Assembly: GCF_002843315.1 (NCBI RefSeq)
Contig: NZ_MVDD01000008.1
Location: 163,961 to 227,960 of the forward strand
Direction of reading: 5' to 3'
DNA: 64,000 nucleotides
From: Labilibaculum filiforme
GTDB taxonomy: Bacteria > Bacteroidota > Bacteroidia > Bacteroidales > Marinifilaceae
This document shows positions 17,348 to 26,500 of this stretch, piece after piece (position 1 is the first letter of the stretch; the number at the start of each line of letters is the position of its first letter). The notes beneath the pieces were generated by a model. The model was given only the letters and a program-made list of their open reading frames with translations. It made no database searches and was not told where the DNA came from. The position numbers and the translations under genes were made by a program.

Positions 17348-18190
17348 TTAAGGGCGCAAATGGTTCATTATTGTTCCTAATGAATCAGCATAGCTTAAAC
17401 TGTTTTCGAACTGAGGTTTTTCTTGCAAAAAGTTTTGGTAAAGTTGTTTAATTCGTACCCCAATATACATTTCACTAGTTTGATGCGTAAAATTTTCTTT
17501 TGAGTTAATGTAGGTCATTAGTAGTTCCAATCGGTGACCCGATTCATGGGTTAACTCAGCAATTACTTCTTTGTTGAATTTTTTTTGAAGAATTCGCAGT
17601 TGCCAGTCCGTTAAAGGCACAACTCCCATTCGTGCTCTTCTTTTGCTTCCAATCGATTTAATTAAGCCAACACCATCGGCCACATTAAAACCAAAACCTT
17701 GTCTGTTTAGCGAGCGTGCTTCAGCTTGGGCAAGTTTCAAGTTGCCAAAATCGAATGTCGTGGCTATATTTTCTTCTTCTTCTGGCAAATCTTCCTGAAT
17801 AAATCTTTCTTTAAATTGTGCATAGGTTCCTAAAGAGTATATACTCACTTCATCCAGAAGAATACTCCCTTTTTCCATGTAAATTTCTTGAAAAATTTCT
17901 TCTTCTACTTCGGGAGCGATGATTGTTACTGTTTGTTCTTTAAAACCTAAAGCCGAGATTCTTAATTTTTGATTAGGATGAACTCGTAAGCGAAAGAAAC
18001 CCGCACTGTCACAAATAATTCCCCAATTGGTTCTGTCCAAATTAACATTGGCAAACGAAACTCCCTCTAAGCTTTCTGGATTAATGACCTTTCCCGAAAC
18101 GATAAAACTATCATCATTTTGTTCTTCCTGAGAAAATGCCCCAAGGAAAATAAATAGGGAAAGAAATAGGGTAAGTAGACTTGTTTTCAA
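17348..18190 (-). CDS. Exported carboxypeptidase-regulatory-like domain protein (paralogue)
   Basis: 280 residues with signal peptide (MKTSLLTLFLSLFIFLGAFS). The regulatory-like domain contains FIVSGKVINPESLEGVSFANV, GIICDSAGFFRLRV and LRISALGFKEQ, matching its neighbour residue by residue in the same places. Then comes DEVSIYSLGTYAQFKERFI, again shared. The C-terminal part (ELTHESGHRLELLMTYIN) parallels the neighbour's TGLEGDELLEFMEYAG. A tandem duplication is the simplest origin. No enzymatic motif is seen. Confidence 0.75.
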   Translation of the reverse strand: MKTSLLTLFLSLFIFLGAFSQEEQNDDSFIVSGKVINPESLEGVSFANVNLDRTNWGIICDSAGFFRLRVHPNQKLRISALGFKEQTVTIIAPEVEEEIFQEIYMEKGSILLDEVSIYSLGTYAQFKERFIQEDLPEEEENIATTFDFGNLKLAQAEARSLNRQGFGFNVADGVGLIKSIGSKRRARMGVVPLTDWQLRILQKKFNKEVIAELTHESGHRLELLMTYINSKENFTHQTSEMYIGVRIKQLYQNFLQEKPQFENSLSYADSLGTIMNHLRP

Positions 18191-18300
18191 ATTGCTGGAT
18201 TTACTTATTGTTTTGTAAAGATACTTTTCAAAATGAATGATTGTTTAAAATATTACACTTTTTAACAGACTTTAACCCATATTAATACAGAAGATATGGC

Positions 18301-19044
18301 TTATTTGCCTGACCAGTTAATAAGTTGCCTCGTTTTTTCAAATGGATTTATTTTCCCGTAAAGAATATCATTTTCGCGTTGGTAGCACATCATAGGATGG
18401 GTAGTTTCTATTTTGTTGGTTATTGTAATTTTTTTTACGATTTGATGTGCATTATTGCCCCATAGGAACCAAATTATCTCAGAATTTGCATTCGCAATAT
18501 AATGCAACAATTTTTGAGTAAATGGAGCCCAAAGTTTGGCGTGTGAATTTGGTTTGCCAATTTCACAGGTAAAGGCGGTGTTTAGAAGTAGCACATTTTC
18601 GTGTTCCGACCAATATTTAAATAGCTGATTTGGTGGCAAAATAGTAAAATCATCCTCCATCACCAGTCTATCTCCTTCGTTAAGTCGGCTTAAAATTTCC
18701 GAATACTTAAGAGTTTCATTTGTCGTGGCTTTATAAATACAGCGCAGGATATTTTTTAGGGATACATTTCGAAATTTATCGTGCCACGAATTTAATCCGT
18801 TTACTTCAAATGCTCTGCCTGTTGCAACTCCTGATTGTGGATAAGGATCTTGTCCTAAAATTACAATTGGTATTTTATCCAAATTCATTTCTAGAAATCG
18901 CAGACTGAGATTTGGTGCTGGGGTCGAAATTTCTAAAGGAATCGACTTTTCAATTTCCGCTATCAAATCAATAATTTCTTCGGTTAGAAAAGAAGTCCAA
19001 GTTTGGTGAATGGAAATTTGAGAAAGGAAGCAAGAATGACTCAT
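18301..19044 (-). CDS. Divergent uracil-DNA glycosylase family protein
   Basis: 247 residues. Motif A reads VILGQDPYPQSGVATGRAFEV: the catalytic Asp is kept, but the His of the classical GQDPYH is Pro. LLLNTAFTCEIGKPNSHAKLWAPF corresponds to the uracil-binding LLLNxxLTV region (Asn present). WFLWGNNAHQIV matches motif W-x-L-W-G. The Leu-loop motif HPSPLS is replaced by THPMMCYQ. So it is related to family 1 UNG but altered at two positions. It likely removes uracil or another damaged base from DNA; specificity is open. Confidence 0.8.
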   Translation of the reverse strand: MSHSCFLSQISIHQTWTSFLTEEIIDLIAEIEKSIPLEISTPAPNLSLRFLEMNLDKIPIVILGQDPYPQSGVATGRAFEVNGLNSWHDKFRNVSLKNILRCIYKATTNETLKYSEILSRLNEGDRLVMEDDFTILPPNQLFKYWSEHENVLLLNTAFTCEIGKPNSHAKLWAPFTQKLLHYIANANSEIIWFLWGNNAHQIVKKITITNKIETTHPMMCYQRENDILYGKINPFEKTRQLINWSGK

Positions 19045-19304
19045 GTAGGCTACGTTTTTTTTGTAAGTTCAAAAATAGTAAATGCAATTATTAATTAAGA
19101 ATTGTATTGTAAGAATATTACATGTTCTCAGTCGCTTAAGCTTATTTAGATATTATTTCGTTTCATTTTAAGTACAATCTCTTTCATAATTAGTCAAACT
19201 GTTTGGCTATTCTACTTTTTAGACTCTTGAAGACCTTTCTACTTTTATTCTTTTTGACTAGTTTTGTTAGCTAATTAACCAAAATAGATAAGATACAACT
19301 GATT

Positions 19305-20123
19305 ATGTACCAGAATTTGAGAGAAAGCATTGAAGCAGCATGGGATAACCGGTCACTTTTAAGTACTCCTGAAGTACAAAAAAGTATTGAGGAAGTAATC
19401 GAACTTTTAGACAAAGGGATTCTTCGTACTGCAGAACCGGTTGCAGACGGATGGCAAGTAAACGAGTGGGTGAAAAAAGCAGTGATTCTTTATTTTCCAA
19501 TTCGTAAAATGGAAACCATTGAAGTAGGTCCATTTGAATTCCACGATAAAATGGCATTGAAAACCAACTATGCCGAATTGGGAGTTCGAGTTGTTCCTCA
19601 TGCAGTGGCACGATACGGAGCTTTTATTGCGCGAGATGTGGTAATGATGCCTTCCTACGTAAATATTGGTGCTTATGTGGACGAAGGAACTATGGTCGAC
19701 ACGTGGGCAACTGTTGGATCTTGTGCACAGATCGGGAAACATGTTCACCTTAGCGGAGGTGTTGGTATTGGTGGTGTTTTAGAGCCAATTCAAGCCGCTC
19801 CGGTAATTATCGAAGACAATTGTTTTATTGGTTCCCGATGCATTGTGGTAGAGGGAGTTCATTTAGAAAAGGAAGTTGTTTTGGGTGCGAATGTAGTACT
19901 TACTGGATCCACAAGAATTATAGATGTTACTGGTGAAGAGCCGGTTGAATATAGTGGATTTATTCCTGCTCGTTCGGTAGTGATTCCTGGAACAAGAACC
20001 AAGAAATTTGCTGCAGGAGAGTATCAAGTTCCTTGTGCTTTAATTATCGGAAAAAGAAAAGCTTCTACCGATTTAAAAACCTCCTTGAACAACGCATTGC
20101 GCGAGTACGATGTAGCCGTGTAA
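19305..20123 (+). CDS. dapD: Tetrahydrodipicolinate N-succinyltransferase
   Basis: 272 residues, the standard size. Transfers succinyl from succinyl-CoA to tetrahydrodipicolinate in lysine and meso-diaminopimelate synthesis. The N-terminal helical domain (residues 1-90, with FPIRKMETIEVGPFEFHDK) is followed by a left-handed beta helix built of hexapeptides: MMPSYVNIGAYVDEGTMVD, WATVGSCAQIGKHVHLSGG, GGVLEPIQAAPVIIEDNCFIG. Substrate-binding residues of the family lie in these parts. The start is the ATG at 19305. A Sua5-family gene follows 95 bp downstream. Confidence 0.95.
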   Translation: MYQNLRESIEAAWDNRSLLSTPEVQKSIEEVIELLDKGILRTAEPVADGWQVNEWVKKAVILYFPIRKMETIEVGPFEFHDKMALKTNYAELGVRVVPHAVARYGAFIARDVVMMPSYVNIGAYVDEGTMVDTWATVGSCAQIGKHVHLSGGVGIGGVLEPIQAAPVIIEDNCFIGSRCIVVEGVHLEKEVVLGANVVLTGSTRIIDVTGEEPVEYSGFIPARSVVIPGTRTKKFAAGEYQVPCALIIGKRKASTDLKTSLNNALREYDVAV

Positions 20124-20147
20124 TTCAATGAATAAATTAGAATTAGT

Positions 20148-20179
20148 AATGAGTAATTGAAGCAATTCAATTACTCATT
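20148..20179. other. Inverted repeat between dapD and the Sua5-family gene
   Basis: A 12-bp perfect stem (20148-20159 with 20168-20179) and an eight-base loop. No T run follows, so a terminator is unlikely; it may be a processing or attenuating hairpin or a repeat remnant. Confidence 0.45.
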
Positions 20180-20218
20180 TGCTTGCAAAATATTATCGAC
20201 GCACATTTACTTACAAAC

Positions 20219-20782
20219 ATGCACAACGACATAAAAAAAGCATTGGAAGTGCTTCACGCTGGTGGAGTTATTCTATATCCTACCGATACAATTTGGGGAA
20301 TAGGTTGTGATGCAACAAATCCCGAAGCAGTAAAAAAAGTTTATGAAATTAAGAATAGGGTAGATTCGAAAGCCATGTTGGTGTTAATGGAGAATCCCAA
20401 TCGTCTGAATTCCTACATCGACGAAGTTCCCGAAATTGCTTGGGATTTAATTGATACAAATGATCAACCCATGACGCTGATATATCCTGGAGCTAAAAAT
20501 TTGGCAGCTAACCTTATTAGTTCCGATGGAACAATTGGTATTCGAATTACCAATGAAGAGTTTACGCAAAATTTAATTCAACGTTTTAAGAAACCAATTG
20601 TTTCCACTTCGGCAAATAGGAGTGGGGAGCTTTCGCCAGCAAACTTTTACGAAATTAGCGATGAAATAAAAGAAGCGGTAGATTATATCGTGGAATACCG
20701 ACAAGAGGAGATGGAAAAATGCAAGGCTTCCAGTATCATTAAAATTGGATTAGGAGGAGAAATTCAAATAATAAGACCGTAA
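20219..20782 (+). CDS. Sua5/YciO/YrdC-family protein, probable threonylcarbamoyl-AMP synthase
   Basis: 187 residues from the ATG at 20219; a TTG at 20183 would add 12 residues with no family match. The YrdC fold is clear: GGVILYPTDTIWGIGCDATN, KNRVDSKAMLVLM (the KxR-type nucleotide site), DGTIGIRI and PIVSTSANRSG (STSAN motif). The family makes L-threonylcarbamoyladenylate from Thr, bicarbonate and ATP for t6A tRNA modification. The short form lacks the Sua5 C-terminal domain, so YciO-like function cannot be excluded. Confidence 0.88.
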   Translation: MHNDIKKALEVLHAGGVILYPTDTIWGIGCDATNPEAVKKVYEIKNRVDSKAMLVLMENPNRLNSYIDEVPEIAWDLIDTNDQPMTLIYPGAKNLAANLISSDGTIGIRITNEEFTQNLIQRFKKPIVSTSANRSGELSPANFYEISDEIKEAVDYIVEYRQEEMEKCKASSIIKIGLGGEIQIIRP

Positions 20783-20808
20783 GGACACAGTGTTTTATGT
20801 CCTTACGG
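20777..20808. terminator. Hairpin between convergent genes
   Basis: An 11-bp perfect stem (20777-20787 with 20798-20808) and a 10-base loop, starting inside the last codons of the Sua5-family gene and ending six bases before the stop of the GIN-domain gene. The T tract is weak on both sides; a bidirectional terminator is the likeliest role. Confidence 0.5.
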
Positions 20809-20813
20809 ATATC

Positions 20814-21533
20814 TTACATTCCAATTGATTTTATAGAGCCGGAGCCTGCAGATTTTGAATCTATGGAATCCGGTTTCCCTCTGTAATAAATATCACCACT
20901 TCCTGCTACTCTTGCAGTCAGTTTTTTAGTAACATATACCTTGCTATTTCCCGATCCGGATACATGAACATCAACATTTTCCGTTTTTAAATAGCCTGCA
21001 TCAACATTTCCAGAACCACTAATGTGAATTTCAAGTGCTTCTATTAATTCCCCTTTTAAATGAATGTCCCCCGATCCAGAAATATGACATGCTGCATTGG
21101 TAGCCACTAAATCTTCAATAAATATATTTCCGCTTCCGCTGATAACATATTTTGCATCATCTGTTTCTATTGTACTTTTGGCTTGAATAGTTCCCGATCC
21201 AGAAACACTGATGTTTTTAATTTGTGAGGAAGAAATGTACACTTCGATATTTTTAAATGAGCTGTTCCATCCCCAGCTTTTATTTTTTTTGCGCTTAATT
21301 TTTAAGGTTCCATCTTCAACTTCGGTAATAATTTCTTCTAAATCATCGGCATCGCCTTTTATTTTTACCGAGGTAGAATTTTCCTGAGTAATAAATACTT
21401 TGGCTTGTATCGAAAGACTAATTGACTCAAAAGAGCCAATGGTTCGGGTTTCTGTTTTTTGAGCAGTGACCATACTTCCAGTAAAAACAAGGGCAAATAT
21501 TGCCAATAGGGAAGCGATACTTTTTGTGTTCAT
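20814..21533 (-). CDS. GIN-domain (DUF2807) exported protein
   Basis: 239 residues from the ATG at 21531-21533, which opens a signal peptide (MNTKSIASLLAIFALVFTGS...TAQ). The mature part is a beta-helix of short repeats around S-G-S-G: SVSGSGTIQAKS, ISGSGNIFIEDL, ISGSGDIHLKG, ISGSGNVDAGY, VSGSGNSKVYV, VAGSGDIYYRG. This is the putative auto-transporter adhesin head-GIN domain, common in Bacteroidota periplasmic or surface proteins of unknown function. It stands alone on its strand. Confidence 0.88.
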   Translation of the reverse strand: MNTKSIASLLAIFALVFTGSMVTAQKTETRTIGSFESISLSIQAKVFITQENSTSVKIKGDADDLEEIITEVEDGTLKIKRKKNKSWGWNSSFKNIEVYISSSQIKNISVSGSGTIQAKSTIETDDAKYVISGSGNIFIEDLVATNAACHISGSGDIHLKGELIEALEIHISGSGNVDAGYLKTENVDVHVSGSGNSKVYVTKKLTARVAGSGDIYYRGKPDSIDSKSAGSGSIKSIGM

Positions 21534-21724
21534 ATCAATTTGTTTTAGGTGAAAAATCATGTACTATTAAAGGACGAACAAGTCGACTAAAAGTTGCACT
21601 AGTATTTTAAATAAGCAGTTATGCGCTTTTTAAACGAGAATTGATTTTCTTAAAAAAGTATAAAAGTTAGTAGCTCATTTACTCTTTTCACTAATTGTAT
21701 ATACATTCGCTTAAAATTTTTACA

Positions 21725-22144
21725 ATGGAATTTAAGCATACAAAGAAAATACAAATTCGTTTTGGCGATATCGATTTAATGGGACATGCCAATAATGGCG
21801 TGCAGTTGAGTTATTTAGATTTGGCTCGAATGGAATATTTCCAAAAGGTTTATGGGGAGGTAATTGATTGGAAGGATGCCGCTTTAATTGTAGCTCATTT
21901 GGATATAGATTATTTGTCGCCCATATTTCTAAACGACAAAATAGAAGTTCATACAAAAATCTATAAAATTGGAAACAAAAGCGTTTCCTTGCACCAGAAT
22001 ATTGTCGATTGTAAAACAGGAGAAATTAAAACGAAAACATCGCAAGTAATGGTTGCTTTTAGTCCTAAATTAGGCGAAAGCATAAAAGTTCCGGAAACTT
22101 TAAAAATTAGAATCCGTGAGTTTGAAGGAAAAATATTGGCTTAA
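21725..22144 (+). CDS. 4HBT-family acyl-CoA thioesterase
   Basis: 139 residues from the ATG at 21725; a TTG frame start at 21695 lacks similarity. The hot-dog fold motif FGDIDLMGHANNGVQLSYLDLARMEYF contains the catalytic Asp of the YbgC/4HBT group (D-x-x-G-H-x-N-N). DYLSPIFLNDKIEVHTKIYKIGNKS is the central strand region. It probably hydrolyses short-chain acyl-CoA thioesters in the cytoplasm; the substrate is unknown. Confidence 0.88.
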   Translation: MEFKHTKKIQIRFGDIDLMGHANNGVQLSYLDLARMEYFQKVYGEVIDWKDAALIVAHLDIDYLSPIFLNDKIEVHTKIYKIGNKSVSLHQNIVDCKTGEIKTKTSQVMVAFSPKLGESIKVPETLKIRIREFEGKILA

Positions 22145-22197
22145 TTACTTTCTCAAGTAGAATTCGCACTTATTATTTGGGAAAGGGAAAAGAAGAT

Positions 22198-22740
22198 TTA
22201 TTCTTCTAGATACATATCAATAAGGCCATCGGGAGTTTCCATCGTGATGGTTTTATTTTCCTCATCAATTTCAATAAAGTTTTCTTCTGCAAAAGGAATC
22301 AGTATTTCCTGATTATTAACAGAAATAACCAGTACAATATTTCCAGAGTAATCCTGAATGTCTTCAATTTCACCCAATTCGCCTTTTTCTTCATCAATAT
22401 AAAGAAAGCCAATCAGTAAATTTGGATCCAAATCATCCGCGTCATCAATAAACTCAGGAACATCCTTCATGGGAATGTAAATGTCACAGCCAATAAATCG
22501 CTGTGCTTTAGCTTCCGAATCCATATCTTCTAAAAAAATGCGAACCGAGGAATGATTTCGCGGGCTTATTCCTTTTTTAGGAATAAAAAAAGGAACCAGT
22601 CCTCCGTCGATATCGACAAGAACTGATTCCAATTTATTTTTTTCAAGAAGATTGCTGTTTTTTTTGGCAACCAATTCGCCTTTAACTCCATGAGTTTTAG
22701 TAAATGTTCCGGCCAAATAACAATCTTCTATTCTAAGCAT
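22198..22740 (-). CDS. rimM: Ribosome maturation factor RimM
   Basis: 180 residues, normal. RimM binds S19 and helps assemble the head of the 30S subunit. The N-terminal barrel starts YLAGTFTKTHGVKGELVAK (family motif G-x-x-x-x-x-H-G-x-x-G). The PRC-barrel C-terminal half has LIGFLYIDEEKGELGEIEDIQ, ILIPFAEENFIEID and ends with PDGLIDMYLEE. It follows rpsP by 10 bp, the usual S16-RimM pair; trmD and rplS are not adjacent here. Confidence 0.95.
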   Translation of the reverse strand: MLRIEDCYLAGTFTKTHGVKGELVAKKNSNLLEKNKLESVLVDIDGGLVPFFIPKKGISPRNHSSVRIFLEDMDSEAKAQRFIGCDIYIPMKDVPEFIDDADDLDPNLLIGFLYIDEEKGELGEIEDIQDYSGNIVLVISVNNQEILIPFAEENFIEIDEENKTITMETPDGLIDMYLEE

Positions 22741-22750
22741 GCATTTAATA

Positions 22751-23296
22751 TTAAGCTTCAGTTTCTTCTGAACCTTCTTCAGTTGCAGCCTCTTCGCTAG
22801 TTGCTCCAGCTTCTTCAGCTTTAGCAGCAGCTTCAGCGTCAGCAGCTCTCTTAGCGATAGCTTCTGCTCTGTTTGAGCTAATTTTAGTTTCAGCTTCTAA
22901 ACGAGCTTTCGATGCATCATCAGCATTTTTCGAAAGACTATCTTTCTTAGCGTTGATTTTTGCGTCTTTCTCTTTTTTCCAAGCTTCGAATTTTACTTCA
23001 GCAGCAGCTTCATCAAAAGCTCCTTTTTTCACACCAGCAAGCAAGTGTCTTTTCATCATTACACCTTCGTAAGATAAAATTGCTCTTGCAGTGTCAGTTG
23101 GCTGAGCACCGTTTCCAAGCCAGTTAACAGCTTTGTCAAAATCCAAGTTAATTGTAGCAGGATTGGTGTTTGGATTATAAGATCCAATACGCTCAATGTA
23201 TTTACCATCACGTGGTGATCTGCTATCTGCTACCACAATGTGGTAGAATGCGTTTCTTTTACGACCGTGTCTAGCTAGTCTAATTTTTACTGGCAT
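22751..23296 (-). CDS. rpsP: 30S ribosomal protein S16 with long C-terminal tail
   Basis: 181 residues. The first about 80 are a standard S16: [63 protein letters not shown] lysine/alanine/glutamate-rich tail of about 100 residues follows, helical in character and ending in repeated EEA/EGS. Such extended S16 proteins are typical of Bacteroidota. Translated in one unit with rimM downstream. Confidence 0.95.
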   Translation of the reverse strand: MPVKIRLARHGRKRNAFYHIVVADSRSPRDGKYIERIGSYNPNTNPATINLDFDKAVNWLGNGAQPTDTARAILSYEGVMMKRHLLAGVKKGAFDEAAAEVKFEAWKKEKDAKINAKKDSLSKNADDASKARLEAETKISSNRAEAIAKRAADAEAAAKAEEAGATSEEAATEEGSEETEA

Positions 23297-23354
23297 AACT
23301 TTTTTTTAATAAATGAATAAGTTGTGGTATGCATACCACGATTTATAAGCGCGA

Positions 23355-23362
23355 CAAAGATA
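23355..23362 (-). promoter_or_regulatory. Candidate -7 box of the rpsP-rimM promoter
   Basis: The minus strand reads TATCTTTG, a perfect match to the Bacteroidota TAnnTTTG element, about 60 bp before the rpsP ATG. No clear TTG was seen at the -33 distance. The rest of the 301-bp gap between rpsP and dnaE shows nothing else definite. Confidence 0.45.
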
Positions 23363-23597
23363 CTATTTTATTTTTGATAAAAAACAGGTCGCGAAAGATT
23401 ATTTTGTTGTCTATTAGTGATGTAGGTAAAGTATTAACTCTCAGTGTCTACAGAATAATAAACAGATGTTGGTAATTTAGAAGGAATAGTACATCTATAT
23501 TTACTAATTTTGCCCTGCTGGATCCCTTTTTTTTATTCCTTATCTTCGCAAACCGCCTCTCATTTTAAGGCATAACTATATTAATTCTGATACTGAG

Positions 23598-26500
23598 ATG
23601 TTTTTAATATTTGATACAGAAACTACTGGCTTACCCAAAAAATGGAAAGCACCATTAAGTGATTTTGATAACTGGCCACGTATGGTGCAGTTAGCATGGC
23701 AATGTCACGATATGGAAGGGAAATTTCTCTTTGCAAAAAACCATGTTATTACTCCTGATGGGTTTGTAATTCCTGAAGATGTAGTGGCGGTGCATGGTAT
23801 TTCAACCGAAATAGCTCTGGAAAAAGGAATTCCGCTCGAAGAGGCCTTACTTGATTTTATGGAAGACGTAAGGAAATCGAAGTATGTGGTTGGACACAAT
23901 GTTTCTTTTGATATAAATATAGTAGGCTGTGAACTTCTACGCTGCGAGAAGGATGAACAGGAGCTGATTACGGCTGCTGCTCTTGATACTATGACTGGCA
24001 GTAAGGAATATTGTGATTTAAAGCGGAAAGGGCAGCTTAAAAACCCTACGCTTACCGAGCTTCACATGAAACTATTTGGCGTTCCCTTTGCCGAAGCTCA
24101 TAATGCTGCCGCCGATGTGGAGGCTACGTCTCGTTGTTTTCTCGAGTTAATAAGGGTTGACGGGTTAAAAACGGAGTTTGTGATGATGTCGGAGGCGGAG
24201 ATTCAGGCATTTAAACTCCAAAATCCAGAGGCAATTAAGCTGGTAGGAATTAAATACGAATCTTTTAAAGTTAATACTGCTTTCGACGAAATTTCCATTG
24301 AAGAGGAAGAACGAAAAAGACGGGAAGCTTTAAAAAATATTACGCCACAAGCTTTTGTGCATTTGCATGTTCATACGCAATATTCCATACTCGACGGAGC
24401 TGCTAAAACAGCGAATATTGCTGCGAAAGCCAAAGAAGATGGTATGGCTGCTGTTGCAATTACCGATCATGGCAGTATGTTTGGTGTAAAAGAGTTTCAT
24501 GTGGCTTGTGGCAGAGCAGGAATCAAACCTATTATTGGGGTGGAAGCTTATGTTGCAAAACGAGGTCATTTGCGAAAGGAAAGTAAAACAGATGCCTCGG
24601 GTTATCATCTTATTTTATTGGCGAAAAACTATAAAGGATACCAGAATCTTTTGAAGTTAACCTCCATAGCCCATACCGAAGGGATGTACTACAAGCCTCG
24701 TATCGATAAAGATTTGTTAGAAGAATATAGCGAAGGACTTATTGTGAGTAGCGCATGTTTGGGTGGCGAAGTTGCTCAGCATATCATGAGTGGGAATATC
24801 GATAAAGCAAAAGAAACTATACTTTGGTTTAAGGATGTATTCGACAGCGATTATTACTTGGAGATTATGCGTCACCCTAATAATGATCCTCGTTTAAAAG
24901 GCGATGTTTGGGAAAATCAGGTGAGAGTAAATAAGGTGATTCGGGGATTGGGAGCAGAGCTTGGTGTGAAGGTTATTGCCACTAATGATTCTCATTTTGT
25001 AAATCCCGAAGATGCCGAAGCACATGATGTATTGGTGTGTTTAAATACTGGACGTGATTACGACGATACCACAAGGATGCGTTATACCAAGCAGGAATGG
25101 TTTAAAACAAGCCAAGAGATGAATGAACTTTTTGCTGATGTTCCTGATGCGCTTGCAAATACGATGGAAGTTGCGGAGAAAGTGGAGGCTTTCGAGCTGG
25201 ATTCCAATCCAATTATGCCGTCGTTTGATATTCCTGAAGAATTTGGCACCCTTGAAGATTATAAAGAAAAATTTGACGAAGCAACGCTTATTAAGGAGTT
25301 TGAAGAAGATCGTTACGAAAAGCTTGGTGGGTACGATAAAATAGTGTCCATTAAATTAGAATCCGACTATCTCGAACATCTCGCATTTGCAGGAGCAAAA
25401 AAACGGTATGGGGATACGTTGCCAGATCACGTTGTTGAGCGACTCAACTTTGAGTTGAATACTATTAAAACAATGGGTTTCCCTGGATATTTCCTGATTA
25501 CCCAGGATTTTATTAACTGGGCAAAAAATAATGGAGTAATCGTTGGGCCGGGGCGTGGTTCTGCAGCAGGTTCTGCTGTGGCATATAGCATTGGTATTAC
25601 CGATGTTGATCCTATAAAATATGATTTGCTGTTTGAGCGTTTTCTTAATCCCGACCGTATCTCTATGCCCGATGTAGATATCGATTTTGATGATGACGGG
25701 AGGCAGGAAGTTCTTGACTATGTGACAGATAAATATGGACACGACAAGGTGGCTCATATTTGCACCTTTGGAACCATGGCCACCAAAAGTTCTATTAAAG
25801 ATGTAGCACGTGTATTGGGTTTAGAATTAGCAGAAGCAATTCGATTGACCAAGTTGGTGCCCGAAGCACCCAAAATGAGTTTTAAGAAAGCCTACGAAGA
25901 GGAGCCAGCACTACTAGAAGAAAAAGATTCTCCCAATCCGCTTATTGCTCAAACTATTAAGTTTGCCGAGTCTTTAGAGGGATCGGTACGACAAACTGGT
26001 GTGCATGCTTGTGGTATTTTAATTGGGAAAAATCCTCTGGACGAGCACTTGCCGGTGATGCCTACTAAAGGAGAGGACTTATTAACAACCCAATACGATG
26101 GTCGTTTTGTGGAAGATATTGGTTTGTTAAAGATGGATTTTCTTGGTTTGAAAACCTTGTCTATTATTAAAGAAGTACTGGCCAATGTGAAGTTATCTAA
26201 GGGACTCGATATTGATATCAATAAAGTAAACCTCGAAAACGAAGAAACTTTTCAGCTTTTTAGTCGTGGCGAAACAACTGCAATATTTCAGTTCGAGTCA
26301 CCAGGAATGAAGAAACACCTTCGAGCCTTAAAGCCGAACCGTTTCGAAGATTTGGTTGCGATGAATGCCTTGTATCGTCCGGGACCAATGGAATATATTC
26401 CTTCGTTTACCAGAAGGAAGAATGGCGAAGAGGAGATTGCCTACGATCACCCAATTATGGAGGATTATTTGAAGGATACCTATGGAATTACGGTTTATCA

